Shown: positions 31,210 to 38,777 of the stretch, in pieces | Layout: every line of letters begins with the position of its first letter | Numbering within the stretch: position 1 is the stretch's first letter | Assembly: GCA_002733885.1 (NCBI GenBank) | Contig: NVXJ01000007.1 | Span: forward strand, 6,460 to 45,236 | Source of the DNA: Arcobacter sp. | GTDB lineage: Bacteria > Campylobacterota > Campylobacteria > Campylobacterales > Sulfurimonadaceae | Direction: 5' to 3' | DNA length: 38,777 nucleotides | The notes under the pieces: model-generated | Database searches by the model: none | What the model was told of the DNA's origin: nothing | The model's input: the letters and a program-made list of their open reading frames with translations, nothing else | Program-made: the position numbers and the translations under genes

Positions 31210-31679
31210 TGGCAAACTATACAGCTATACCAAACAGTGACTTAGACGCGGAAAGCCCGATTACACAATCTTTAATGGAAGCCCTTAGCTCTAACCCTAT
31301 TGCAATTGCTGAAGCTGCCACCGGTGCGCCAAAGATAAGTGGCAACGCTTTTGAAGATGGAGCGATACCATCTTCAAAGATAACATATAGTGATGCAGGG
31401 GTAAAAGGCGCAATTTCAGTAACTAATATTGATACTAACCCCCCGTCATATAAAACAATAAATGTGGAAGGAATATTATCTTACGCAGTAGTAATTACTA
31501 CTTATAACGGGGGACTTACAGGCGGTGTTCAAATCTATATTAATAATGCTTGGAGAGAAGCCGACATGCAAGGTGTTGTATTTTCCACAGGGGCAAATGT
31601 TCGTATTTATGCGGATGCTTATTATGGTGGAGTGCCTAACCCTACAACTACTGCAACATTTAATTATGATCTTTTTTAA
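31209..31679 (+). CDS. hypothetical tail-tip/fibre protein
   Basis: 156 residues. Helical start (NSDLDAESPITQSLMEAL), then a Gly/Thr-rich beta part (VVITTYNGGLTGGVQIYINNAWREADMQG). The DLDAESPITQSLMEALSSN start is a pattern I recall from many phage fibre-associated proteins. Likely a structural adaptor or small fibre. Confidence 0.65.
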   Translation: MANYTAIPNSDLDAESPITQSLMEALSSNPIAIAEAATGAPKISGNAFEDGAIPSSKITYSDAGVKGAISVTNIDTNPPSYKTINVEGILSYAVVITTYNGGLTGGVQIYINNAWREADMQGVVFSTGANVRIYADAYYGGVPNPTTTATFNYDLF

Positions 31680-31688
31680 GGAAATGAA

Positions 31689-32168
31689 ATGAAAATAGAT
31701 GATAGAAGCGGAAAAGTAATAGACAACACAACGAAAGACTTCTACGGATTTGACTCTTCTCTAAACGGAGAAATATTTTTAGGAATTGACGAAGAGGATG
31801 GAGGTGTATATACAAGGTTCAACTATACGCTAGATGATCTTAAAAGTTCAAAATACAATGAAATAGATCAAATGCTATTTACTCGTCAAGAATTACCCGT
31901 AATAGTTAGTGGCGTACAGTACCACGGGGGATATGTAAGTGCTTTAAAGCTTGATTCTGAATATAGATTAGCTGAAAGGATAGGGGTAACAGAAGTTATA
32001 TTTACAGACACTCACAATGATGAGCATGTGTTGTCTTTAGTTGATGCAAACACAGTAATCACAGAAGTATCTAAGAAGTACAGAAGTGACTTTCTTCATA
32101 AGCAAAAACTTGTAAGACTTGCTCAATCAGCTCAGGACAAAACAGAGCTAGATGCGATTGCGTGGTAG
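31689..32168 (+). CDS. hypothetical protein, tail fibre region
   Basis: 159 residues with AAGGAAATGAA at the start. Beta-rich N-terminal half with acidic FLGIDEEDGGVY, then KKYRSDFLHKQKLVRLAQSAQDKTELDAIAW, a C-terminal helical tail like that of fibre assembly proteins. Function uncertain. Confidence 0.6.
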   Translation: MKIDDRSGKVIDNTTKDFYGFDSSLNGEIFLGIDEEDGGVYTRFNYTLDDLKSSKYNEIDQMLFTRQELPVIVSGVQYHGGYVSALKLDSEYRLAERIGVTEVIFTDTHNDEHVLSLVDANTVITEVSKKYRSDFLHKQKLVRLAQSAQDKTELDAIAW

Positions 32169-32224
32169 CCCCTTATGAAGCACTTCTGTTTTAAGAAAAA
32201 TTTTTATATTAAAGGAAAAATTAA

Positions 32225-32554
32225 ATGATTATAGCAAGGTTTATAGGGTTTGTGACCCTTCCATATTCACTAATAGCGATGGTAGCTTTTTACCTATTAT
32301 CGTTTATATTTAAGCCTTTTAGCCATTCCGGATCAAAGTTCATATTTAACCAAGCAATAAGTTTTGATCAAACGTGTAACAGCTTACTAAACGGAAACAT
32401 GGACAAAACAATGTCAGGTCGAATGGGTAGGCATATAAAGAATAATACCGCTCCAAAATGGATGAAAGCACTTTGCAAGGTACTTTCATGGCAGGACCCT
32501 GTTAAGAAGAAGCATTGTGAAGAAGTTTATGAAATTGAAATAAAGGAAATTTAG
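32225..32554 (+). CDS. small membrane protein, DQxxNxLLxG type
   Basis: 109 residues. Two adjacent N-terminal hydrophobic segments (about 4-30), then SFDQTCNSLLNGNMDKTMSGRMGRH and DPVKKKHCEEVYEIE. The 'DQ..N.Ll.G..D.T.S.R.GR' and 'HC' pattern recurs in phage lysis regions beside holins. Probably lysis-associated. Confidence 0.65.
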   Translation: MIIARFIGFVTLPYSLIAMVAFYLLSFIFKPFSHSGSKFIFNQAISFDQTCNSLLNGNMDKTMSGRMGRHIKNNTAPKWMKALCKVLSWQDPVKKKHCEEVYEIEIKEI

Positions 32555-32914
32555 GTGGATAAATTAACAGATGGATTAAGTGAGGTCTTCAGTAATAACG
32601 GAATTTTTCAACACTTATGGATGTTGGGAATATCTTTATTAGCAGGGATGGTTGGGCATTTTGAGCGTATGGAAAAAGTTCATTATAAAAGCTTTAACGT
32701 AATGATTTTTATCTTTGATCTATTAACTTCAGGGTTTGTTGGATTGCTTTCTTTATACGCTTGTCTTGCAATGTGTACTGATATTTATATGATGGCAGTA
32801 ATTGTTGGGATGTCCGCTCATAGCGGAACAAAAGGTATAAGCGCTATTCTAAAACTTATTGCAGGTAGGTACAAGTTATCTATACAAATTCAAACAAAGG
32901 AAGAAAAGAAATGA
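32555..32914 (+). CDS. holin, LydA/superfamily III-like
   Basis: 119 residues from GTG. Three hydrophobic helices (about 22-38, 48-72, 76-100) and a basic C terminus. GTKGISAILK after the last helix fits LydA-type holins. Stop overlaps the next ATG. It probably forms membrane holes to release the endolysin. Confidence 0.7.
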   Translation: MDKLTDGLSEVFSNNGIFQHLWMLGISLLAGMVGHFERMEKVHYKSFNVMIFIFDLLTSGFVGLLSLYACLAMCTDIYMMAVIVGMSAHSGTKGISAILKLIAGRYKLSIQIQTKEEKK

Positions 32915-33309
32915 GCTTTATAAAATCACTTTTTGGAAATACAGACCTTGTAAGAAATGGAATGAGCGCAATTGGAAAAATGGTGTTTACACCTGAAGAA
33001 AAGGCAGATTATTTAATTAGATTTCTTAATGCTTATGAACCTTTCAAGATAGCACAAAGAATCCTTGCCATTATGTTTAGTGGAGTGTTCTTGAGTGTGT
33101 TTATTATGTCTGTAATTATTTATGTAATGGGAATTTTTACTGAGGATATAGGAAGAGCAGGATTTTTGCTTGCTTCAGCACATGACCTTATTAACTTCAA
33201 CATAGACACATTAGGACTTCCAACTTCTATGATTGTTGGGTTTTACTTTGGTGGTGGAATGATTGAAGGGGTCATTAGATCAAGAATAAAGGATTTTAAA
33301 AATGACTAA
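32911..33309 (+). CDS. second holin-like protein (GTA holin 3TM type)
   Basis: 132 residues. MSFIKSLFGN.., TPEEKADYLIRFLNAYEPFKIAQRILAIMFSG matches the 3TM holin family of gene-transfer agents (tpEEra..l....R.l); membrane helices at about 48-72 and 103-122. Overlaps the endolysin by 8 bases. Confidence 0.75.
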   Translation: MSFIKSLFGNTDLVRNGMSAIGKMVFTPEEKADYLIRFLNAYEPFKIAQRILAIMFSGVFLSVFIMSVIIYVMGIFTEDIGRAGFLLASAHDLINFNIDTLGLPTSMIVGFYFGGGMIEGVIRSRIKDFKND

Positions 33310-33718
33310 CATGGATGATTTAGTAATAGGCATTAAAGAACATGAAGGATTTAGAGGAAAAGTCTATGAGGACCACTTAGGCTTTCCCACCGTAGGCTAT
33401 GGAACAAAGATGCCATTGACCAAAAAAGAAGCAACCGTTCTTCTAAGATTAAGACTGACAGAGATGGTTGAAGAACTATTTATGAAACGTTCTATCTTTA
33501 GAAGACTACCTGTTGAAGCTCAAAATATTCTTGCAGAAATGGCTTATCAAATGGGAGTTCCAAACCTCATGAAGTTTAGAAAGACTTGGGCTTTTCTTGA
33601 AGAGCATGAGTTTATAGAAGCTTCTATTGAAATGCTTGATAGTCAATGGCATAAGCAAACACCTAGTCGAGCAAAAGAACTTTCAAAACGCATGAAACAA
33701 ATCAAAACACAAGGATAA
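33302..33718 (+). CDS. endolysin, T4-type lysozyme (GH24)
   Basis: 138 residues. EHEGFRGKVYEDHLGFPTVGYG carries the GH24 triad Glu15, Asp24 and Thr30 with the same spacing as Glu11-Asp20-Thr26 of T4 lysozyme. LAEMAYQMGVPNLMKF is the typical second helix. No signal peptide, so it needs the holins. It cuts the glycan strands of peptidoglycan. Confidence 0.92.
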   Translation: MTNMDDLVIGIKEHEGFRGKVYEDHLGFPTVGYGTKMPLTKKEATVLLRLRLTEMVEELFMKRSIFRRLPVEAQNILAEMAYQMGVPNLMKFRKTWAFLEEHEFIEASIEMLDSQWHKQTPSRAKELSKRMKQIKTQG

Positions 33719-33721
33719 GAA

Positions 33722-33973
33722 ATGGCAACAGAAACAGCAACAGACAGTAGAGGCGTAGCACTACAAGTATTTAAGCCTACACAAGGCAAAGTTTTAACAG
33801 CTACAGTAACAACCGCTTACGTTCCAACTGAAACAGAAACACTTAAGTTGGCAAATCTTGCAAAGATTACAATTGATGGAATTCAAATTGAGTATGCACA
33901 AGGTGAAATTATTGCGCTCACTAAAGGCAAGTCCTACACTTTTGATATTGCAACTTCTGCACATGTGATGTAG
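33722..33973 (+). CDS. 83-residue hypothetical virion protein
   Basis: Thr/Ala/Lys-rich, beta-type sequence (VFKPTQGKVLTATVTTAYV, ITIDGIQIEYAQGE). AAGAAATGG start 3 bases after the lysozyme stop. Possibly a small fibre or head decoration protein; no family recognised. Confidence 0.55.
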   Translation: MATETATDSRGVALQVFKPTQGKVLTATVTTAYVPTETETLKLANLAKITIDGIQIEYAQGEIIALTKGKSYTFDIATSAHVM

Positions 33974-33975
33974 TT

Positions 33976-35148
33976 GTGAATTTATCACTAGGGTTAAGTT
34001 TAGGATCAAATGTAAAAAAAACAATTTTATCTTATTTAGTTGAATATAGGTTAACTTCCTCACTAACAACAGACGGAACTTTTAGCTATACTGAAAATAC
34101 GGGCTCATCTAATGTAGATGGTAAATTAATACTACTTTCAAATGGTGTAGCATGGAATCCAATTAGCGGAGGGGCTGAATACCCTGAAGACGGGACTATT
34201 AATTTATCTGGTGGGTACGCTATTGATACACAAGTTATATTTCCTTCTGACCTAGAATGGTCTCTTCCTCTAACGTACAATATTGATGGAGCAGGAAACT
34301 ATGATTTAGCTATTATTAACTATAAGGGCGATGGGATTGCTAACATATGGAGAGGAAATCAATCAACATACTTTACTTTATCAGATGATGATACAGGATT
34401 ATCTTATGTGCCTCCATTATCTTCTTATAAGATAGAAGAGATTCCAAAGTTACCAGCCAAAGTAATATGGACTTTTGAGGGGATTATAGATATTACTGAT
34501 ACTATAGCACACAGTATAACTATAACTTCTAATACATACATAGACCCTTCAACATTCTCAGTAGCAGATATTACAGTATCAGTAGAAGCTAATGGAACTA
34601 TTAGCAACTTAATTCAAACAGCTAATCCTTTAGTATGGACTTTTGACTTTGCAGCTGATACAGTCACAGATACAACCAACGTATTTACTATAGGAACAGC
34701 TATTACAGACTTATGGGGAAATCTACCTAGTTCCACCTCAGTAAGTTCAAATTTTGAAATAGACGTAACAAATATACTAGGGCCTGAATTAGTAACTAAT
34801 GGTATGTTTGATACAGACCTTGCCGGATGGACTGTTGGCACTTGGGTATGGGGATCAGGTGGGATTGCAACTGACAGCACCGTAGGTGGATACGATACAT
34901 TTACTCAAAATGGGGTTCCCACGTCTAATTACACAACAAAACAGTATAGAGTATCTTATGATGTAGTAGGTGCAGTAGGAGGCGGTGCAAGAATTAAATT
35001 CAACAACGTGTACCTAAATGATTACCAGTCTAATGGAAGTTATACCTATGACACAACAACTACAACAAGCCTCTCTCAGGTTCTAATCTTAAGTAACTCT
35101 AGCTTTTCAGGCTCAGTAGATAACATTTCAGTTAAGGAGATTTTATGA
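33976..35148 (+). CDS. tail fibre protein with C-terminal carbohydrate-binding domain
   Basis: 390 residues from GTG. N-terminal MNLSLGLSLGSNVKK, Ser/Thr/Gly-rich beta modules with an Ig-like segment (ITITSNTYIDPSTFSVADIT), and a C-terminal jelly-roll: GPELVTNGMFDTDLAGWTVG..SFSGSVDNISVKEIL, the 'NG.F..gl.gW ... DNISVKEi' pattern of carbohydrate-binding modules in phage fibres. Likely binds the cell surface. ATGA-type overlap with the tailspike. Confidence 0.75.
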   Translation: MNLSLGLSLGSNVKKTILSYLVEYRLTSSLTTDGTFSYTENTGSSNVDGKLILLSNGVAWNPISGGAEYPEDGTINLSGGYAIDTQVIFPSDLEWSLPLTYNIDGAGNYDLAIINYKGDGIANIWRGNQSTYFTLSDDDTGLSYVPPLSSYKIEEIPKLPAKVIWTFEGIIDITDTIAHSITITSNTYIDPSTFSVADITVSVEANGTISNLIQTANPLVWTFDFAADTVTDTTNVFTIGTAITDLWGNLPSSTSVSSNFEIDVTNILGPELVTNGMFDTDLAGWTVGTWVWGSGGIATDSTVGGYDTFTQNGVPTSNYTTKQYRVSYDVVGAVGGGARIKFNNVYLNDYQSNGSYTYDTTTTTSLSQVLILSNSSFSGSVDNISVKEIL

Positions 35149-37010
35149 TAACAGGAGCAATTTCATACGGTATAGGGTGGTCACTTTCTGCCACAACAAG
35201 TTTTAAATCTTTAGCTCATGCACAATACGGAGTAGGTGCTACAACACCATTAGGTTCATTTAGCTTAACCGCTCCTGCAAATAATACACAAATACTAATA
35301 GACCAAAAGGCCGTTATCTCAGGCGACTTATCAACAGTAACAAGTGTTACTTATTGGGCCGATAATGATACTATTAACTTAGGTACTTCAACTGTGCATC
35401 CTTTCAGTATTGATATAGACCCTGACCTTATCCCTAATGGTATACATACTATTAAAGCACTTGTATCTGAAGGTGCAACCCTCACTCAAACTAACTCTAA
35501 CGCCTTTATATCTGAGGTGGATAGGTTCAAATTAGGAAATACATACTATATATCTACCACAGGCTCTATTTCAGGAGATGGAAGTATTGGAGACCCTTGG
35601 GATATGGGTTCTGTGTTTAGTGGTGCTACTTCTGTAACAGCGGGTGATGTTGTGTATGTCAATGAAGGTTCTTATGGATGGCACAAAACGTATTTAGCAG
35701 GTACATTTTTAAACCCTATATTATTTAAAGCAATTGGCAATGTAAATATACTCGTAGCAGATGCAATAGGGTCAGCTCATAATTGGTTCCAAGGGTTTAG
35801 ACCTGATAATACAACAGAGGAGCGCGATTATCCAACAGTAGCTAGGCCAAGCGGTTTCTACTTAACTCAATTAGGTCACTCAGTAATAAACTGTGTACTG
35901 AGTAATGTAGGGCATCCAGCTATCGGGCATTGGGTTGGTTGTGAGGATTCATTTATTTACGGGAATATTATTTGGGGTACAGGTCAATATGGACAATCAC
36001 CTGACATTAGAGGGTCAGCGATATATGCTCAGAATAATATAGGTACTAGAAAATATCGTGATAATATGACTTTTAGAAACTTTACTAATGGACTTAAGCC
36101 TTATGCGGAGTCAGGATTTGTAAGAGGTTTTGAGATGGATGGAAATACTTCTTTTATGAACGCTTCTGCACCTTTTACAATGATTAGCCAAAATTCAGTT
36201 GAACGGTCAAAGTTCACAAACAACTATTCTTATGACGATAATAATGCTTCAACCTCCGCTACTAGGTTTGGGTATAACGCACTAAACTTTGCTAATACAG
36301 GATTAGAAATAACCGACAATGTACTAATGTGTTCAGGCAGAAGTCAAACAGGGGCCTTGGATATTCGTATGTTCAATAATCTTACTGTTAAAAGAAATAC
36401 TATTATCACGGAATATACTTTAGTAAATACAGAAACACCAAGACTTTTACAGCATTACCCAACAGCAACAGAAACATCAATTGATTGGGATAACAACGCT
36501 TATTGGGGCGGTAGAGATGTTAGTATTGGTAGTGATAATGTAATCAATGACCATACCGACCACATTGTTAATGATTACCATGGTTCATTTGAAGCATGGA
36601 AAACAGCTAGACCAACTTATGATATAAATAGTACACACACAAGAACATACCCCATAGCTAATGCTTCCTTTCTAAGACCTAACCTATACGAGAGAGGAAG
36701 GGGACATATAACGATTTATAATTGGGAATCTCTTTTAACTGTAAACATAGATATATCTTCATTTGGATTCGAAGATGGTGAAGCGTATGAAGTTAGAGAT
36801 ATTCAGAACTTATACGATGTTCCTGTTATCACAGGAGTATATACAGATGCTTCTAAAATAGTTGCAGTACCTATGGACTTAACAACTATTGCAGCACTAA
36901 TAGGTGTCAATGCTCCAGTTCGGCCTTGGAATCACATGGATGAGTGTTTAGTACACACAGATATTAAATTTGGTACGTTCTTAGTTATTAAGCAAGGGGT
37001 CCTTAATTAG
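35145..37010 (+). CDS. tailspike-like beta-helix protein
   Basis: 621 residues. An Ig-like N-terminal module (about 38-122, SFSLTAPANNTQILIDQKAV), then from GNTYYISTTGSISGDGSIGDPWD a parallel beta-helix with rungs such as SVINCVLSNVGHPAIGHWVGC, EDSFIYGNIIWGTG, SKFTNNYSYDDNN, LEITDNVLMCSG, LTVKRNTII. The GDGS.gdPW start is a hallmark of secreted beta-helix lyases. Probably recognises and cuts a surface polysaccharide; catalytic residues cannot be named. Last late gene before the right arm. Confidence 0.8.
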   Translation: MITGAISYGIGWSLSATTSFKSLAHAQYGVGATTPLGSFSLTAPANNTQILIDQKAVISGDLSTVTSVTYWADNDTINLGTSTVHPFSIDIDPDLIPNGIHTIKALVSEGATLTQTNSNAFISEVDRFKLGNTYYISTTGSISGDGSIGDPWDMGSVFSGATSVTAGDVVYVNEGSYGWHKTYLAGTFLNPILFKAIGNVNILVADAIGSAHNWFQGFRPDNTTEERDYPTVARPSGFYLTQLGHSVINCVLSNVGHPAIGHWVGCEDSFIYGNIIWGTGQYGQSPDIRGSAIYAQNNIGTRKYRDNMTFRNFTNGLKPYAESGFVRGFEMDGNTSFMNASAPFTMISQNSVERSKFTNNYSYDDNNASTSATRFGYNALNFANTGLEITDNVLMCSGRSQTGALDIRMFNNLTVKRNTIITEYTLVNTETPRLLQHYPTATETSIDWDNNAYWGGRDVSIGSDNVINDHTDHIVNDYHGSFEAWKTARPTYDINSTHTRTYPIANASFLRPNLYERGRGHITIYNWESLLTVNIDISSFGFEDGEAYEVRDIQNLYDVPVITGVYTDASKIVAVPMDLTTIAALIGVNAPVRPWNHMDECLVHTDIKFGTFLVIKQGVLN

Positions 37011-37055
37011 ACTACACGGTGATAGGCGCTATCCGTAAAAGGTTGTTAATATTTA

Positions 37056-37189
37056 CTGTCACCATTTTGTCACCAAAAGGGGTCGGAAGTGGTTACCAAA
37101 TGTAGTGCTGACCCCTTAAGCTAGGGGTGGTCATAATTGTGACCATTTTGTGCCAGTAATCATGTATATGCATAACGATACTGTCACAG
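37056..37189 (+). repeat. TGTSACCA repeats, candidate integrase arm sites
   Basis: TGTCACCA at 37057 and 37068, TGTGACCA at 37138 followed by TGTGCCAG at 37149, and TGTCACAG at 37182. Each pair is spaced by 11 bp. A TGTGACC also lies at 1960-1966 near attL. Paired sites one helix turn apart beside att are typical of integrase arm binding. Confidence 0.6.
37077..37117. terminator. hairpin downstream of tailspike
   Basis: AAGGGGTC (37077-37084) pairs exactly with GACCCCTT (37110-37117) around 25 bases. It may end the late transcript. It overlaps the arm-site region. Confidence 0.4.
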
Positions 37190-37223
37190 TTTTCCCCTAA
37201 AGTAAGTGTCTTAGGGTGCATAT

Positions 37224-37252
37224 AGAATTCGGCTTATTGTTCTGCCATACTC
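37224..37252 (+). other. attR, right prophage end
   Basis: 29 bp matching attL (27 of 29; differences C/T and G/T). Contains the 3' strand of the rnpB P1 helix, so it is the displaced end of the host gene. Confidence 0.88.
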
Positions 37253-37271
37253 TTACAAAACCTTAGTAAAC

Positions 37272-37319
37272 CTTCTTATCAAAGATAAATTCAAAGATCT
37301 CTTTTATACTACTTTGATA
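37272..37319 (-). pseudogene. scar of an older integrase gene
   Basis: Read on the minus strand, 16 codons give YQSSIKEIFEFIFDKK, aligning with YKSCMKEIFEFAVDDG of the present integrase (residues 141-156; 9 of 16 identical). It begins directly after the korB stop, in the same frame, and ends in TAA soon after. It lies just outside attR, where the int gene of an earlier rnpB-integrated element would sit. Confidence 0.7.
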
Positions 37320-37328
37320 GCTAAACAA

Positions 37329-38348
37329 TTACTCTTTGACTTCCCAAGTTTCTCCAGAGTTTAGGAGTTTATGAAAGTCTCCTTCACCTTTTATTGCTTT
37401 AATCTCAGCAAGCTGAGCCGCTACTTGTTCGTTATAAATAACATCTTTAACGGCATATATAACACCGTATAGTTTAGGCATACTAGGATTAGCATCCATA
37501 GCAACGAGCAAGGAGGCTAACATTTCGTTTGTTTTATCATGAATTAGACAATCCTCTTCAGTGTAGGTACTTCCAAGTTCAACTACTTTCAATCTAAGAT
37601 TATCAAGGATAATTCCCTTTTTGACTTCACTACCAAAGAGCAGGGGCTTACCTTGCTCAAGTATGATTGAATGATCATCTCTCGTCTTTTTATCAGAGTA
37701 CTCTGAGTGACAAGCATCATTGAAGATAAGACAGTTTTGATAGACTTCAATAAAAGATGTCCCTCTATGCTCTTCTGCTTCGAGTATAATTTCTTCTATG
37801 TGTTTAGGATTTTTATCTGTTGTTCGTGCAATAAAGGTTGCACTAGCACCAAAGGCAAGTTTTGCAGGACTAAAGGGTCTGTCAAGAGATCCGTAGGGTG
37901 TGGACTTAGTAATTTGACCTAGTACGGAAGTTGGAGAGTATTGACCCTTGGTTAAGCCATACACTTGGTTATTAAACAAAACAATATTCAAATCAACGTT
38001 TCTTCTAAGGGTATGAATAAGATGATTACCCCCAATAGACAAACTGTCACCATCACCTGTAATGACCCAAACACTCAAGTTAGGATTGGCTGTTTTGACA
38101 CCAGATGCGACCGCAGTGGCTCTACCGTGGATAGTATGATAACCATAGGTGTTTAGATAATAAGGAAATCTGGAAGAACATCCGATTCCTGATACACAAA
38201 CAACATCTTCACGTTTTCTACCAATCTTTGTCATGGCAGTTTGTATAGCTGAAAGTATTGCAAAGTCTCCACATCCTGGGCACCATTTTACTTCTTGATC
38301 GCTGACAAAGTCTTTTTTTGTATATTTCAAATCATTATCTTTAGCCAT
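37329..38348 (-). CDS. korB: 2-oxoacid:ferredoxin oxidoreductase, beta subunit
   Basis: 339 residues. Oxidises 2-oxoglutarate (likely) to succinyl-CoA with ferredoxin, in the TCA cycle or its reductive form. DQEVKWCPGCGDFAIL (cluster/TPP region), SGIGCSSRFPYYLNTYGYHTIHGRA, and the TPP-Mg motif ITGDGDSLSIGGNHLIH..NIVLFNNQVYGLTKGQ. EVYQNCLIFND and GKPLLFG follow. The length (339) fits the two-subunit KorAB type rather than the ~280-residue OorB of Campylobacterota. Start overlaps korA by 8 bases. Host gene. Confidence 0.92.
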   Translation of the reverse strand: MAKDNDLKYTKKDFVSDQEVKWCPGCGDFAILSAIQTAMTKIGRKREDVVCVSGIGCSSRFPYYLNTYGYHTIHGRATAVASGVKTANPNLSVWVITGDGDSLSIGGNHLIHTLRRNVDLNIVLFNNQVYGLTKGQYSPTSVLGQITKSTPYGSLDRPFSPAKLAFGASATFIARTTDKNPKHIEEIILEAEEHRGTSFIEVYQNCLIFNDACHSEYSDKKTRDDHSIILEQGKPLLFGSEVKKGIILDNLRLKVVELGSTYTEEDCLIHDKTNEMLASLLVAMDANPSMPKLYGVIYAVKDVIYNEQVAAQLAEIKAIKGEGDFHKLLNSGETWEVKE

Positions 38349-38777
38349 TTTGAGCCTCCTTTAATGCCTTTGTAAAAGCCTCTTTAAGTTCGGAAATTTT
38401 AAAGGGTAGTCCCTGAACCTTGTTATAGGATATGGCATTACAGGCAAATTTTGCATTGATGATATGAACCATTTGTCCCATATTAAGTTCAGGCACGATG
38501 ACTTTTTTGAAGTTTTTAATGACATCTGCTATATTTTTAGGCATGGGATGAATGTATCTTAAATGAATCAAAGATATTTTTTGGCCATCTTTTTGAAGTG
38601 CTCTGATTGCCATTTCCACTGAACCATAGGTTCCACCCCATGAGATAACGAGCAAATCGCCACTTTCATTTCCCTCGACCTCTTGTAAGGGGATGTTATT
38701 GGCTACATATTCTACTTTTTTCTGTCTTGTCTCACACATTTTTTTATGATTAGCAGGGTCGTAAGAAATATTTCCTG
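38341..38777 (-). CDS. korA: 2-oxoacid:ferredoxin oxidoreductase, alpha subunit (partial)
   Basis: Only the C-terminal 144 residues are in the window; the frame is open to the right edge (GNISYDPANHKKMCETRQKK). LLVISWGGTYGSVEMAIRALQKDG, HLRYIHPMP and KKVIVPELNMGQMVHII are the C-terminal transketolase-like domain of KorA. Works with KorB, whose ATG overlaps its stop. Confidence 0.9.
   Translation of the reverse strand, partial: GNISYDPANHKKMCETRQKKVEYVANNIPLQEVEGNESGDLLVISWGGTYGSVEMAIRALQKDGQKISLIHLRYIHPMPKNIADVIKNFKKVIVPELNMGQMVHIINAKFACNAISYNKVQGLPFKISELKEAFTKALKEAQNG

Noticed and set aside
33794-34069. 91-codon minus-strand frame over the 83-residue gene
   Set aside because: Cys/Leu-rich antisense shadow with no ribosome site.
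37707-38156. Plus-strand frames inside korB
   Set aside because: Cys-rich antisense shadows of a strongly conserved enzyme gene.
1-38777. Insertion sequences or transposases
   Set aside because: No transposase motif or terminal inverted repeat pair found; the only mobile element signatures are the prophage and the integrase scar.

Overview
The window is an AT-rich bacterial chromosome segment (about one third G+C by eye) with clear Shine-Dalgarno sites. It holds what looks like a complete temperate siphophage (HK97-type head, long tape measure) integrated into the 3' end of the host RNase P RNA gene. Host sequence lies left of about 1885 and right of about 37252. Right of the prophage are korB and the 3' part of korA (2-oxoacid:ferredoxin oxidoreductase). 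The long korB and SD-rich genes fit Bdellovibrionota (Bacteriovoracia-like) best. The replication genes also resemble my memory of Campylobacterota prophage genes, so I leave the host open.

Layout: 1-1485 host genes (two minus-strand hypotheticals, an endonuclease VII-like gene). 1546-1909 rnpB, with attL overlapping its end. 1944-3311 integrase and an excisionase-like gene (minus). 3375-4309 a hypothetical gene with a likely frameshift and a tRNA-Met-like gene. 4339-6183 a leftward operon of tiny, overlapping genes headed by a sliding-clamp-like protein. 6184-7882 a tRNA-like element, a membrane protein and small genes. 7883-11770 the immunity and accessory block: a CI-type repressor, two membrane proteins, two unknowns, and a lipoprotein plus membrane-anchored HIRAN pair. 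11924-15518 CII-like regulator, HTH proteins, RepA/DnaB-like helicase and an initiator-like gene carrying 11-bp-spaced iterons. 15511-22750 HNH, terminase, portal, protease, capsid, interrupted by a reversed accessory gene at 18536-19225. 22754-31679 connectors, tail tube, chaperones with a -1 frameshift, tape measure, tail tip. 31689-33718 small proteins and lysis genes. 33722-37010 receptor-binding and tailspike-like proteins. 37011-37252 phage right arm and attR.

How it fits together: nearly the same TATATGCA..TTGCAT operator is buried between the -35 and -10 boxes of two strong promoters at either end of the immunity block. One (8234-8262) faces left toward the 7883-8158 regulator. The other (11811-11839) faces right toward the CII-like and replication genes. 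This is a lambda-like two-operator switch. The repressor has no S24 peptidase domain, so RecA-driven self-cleavage is not expected. The late genes run rightward from HNH to tailspike with many ATGA/GTGA overlaps.

Most worth a second look: rnpB as integration site with a scar of an older integrase beside korB; the paired operators; the accessory operon with an NNQAGR motif shared by the repressor and a membrane protein; the lipoprotein-HIRAN pair; in-gene iterons marking a likely origin; a tRNA-like element with an enlarged anticodon arm; and the reversed accessory gene between terminase and portal.
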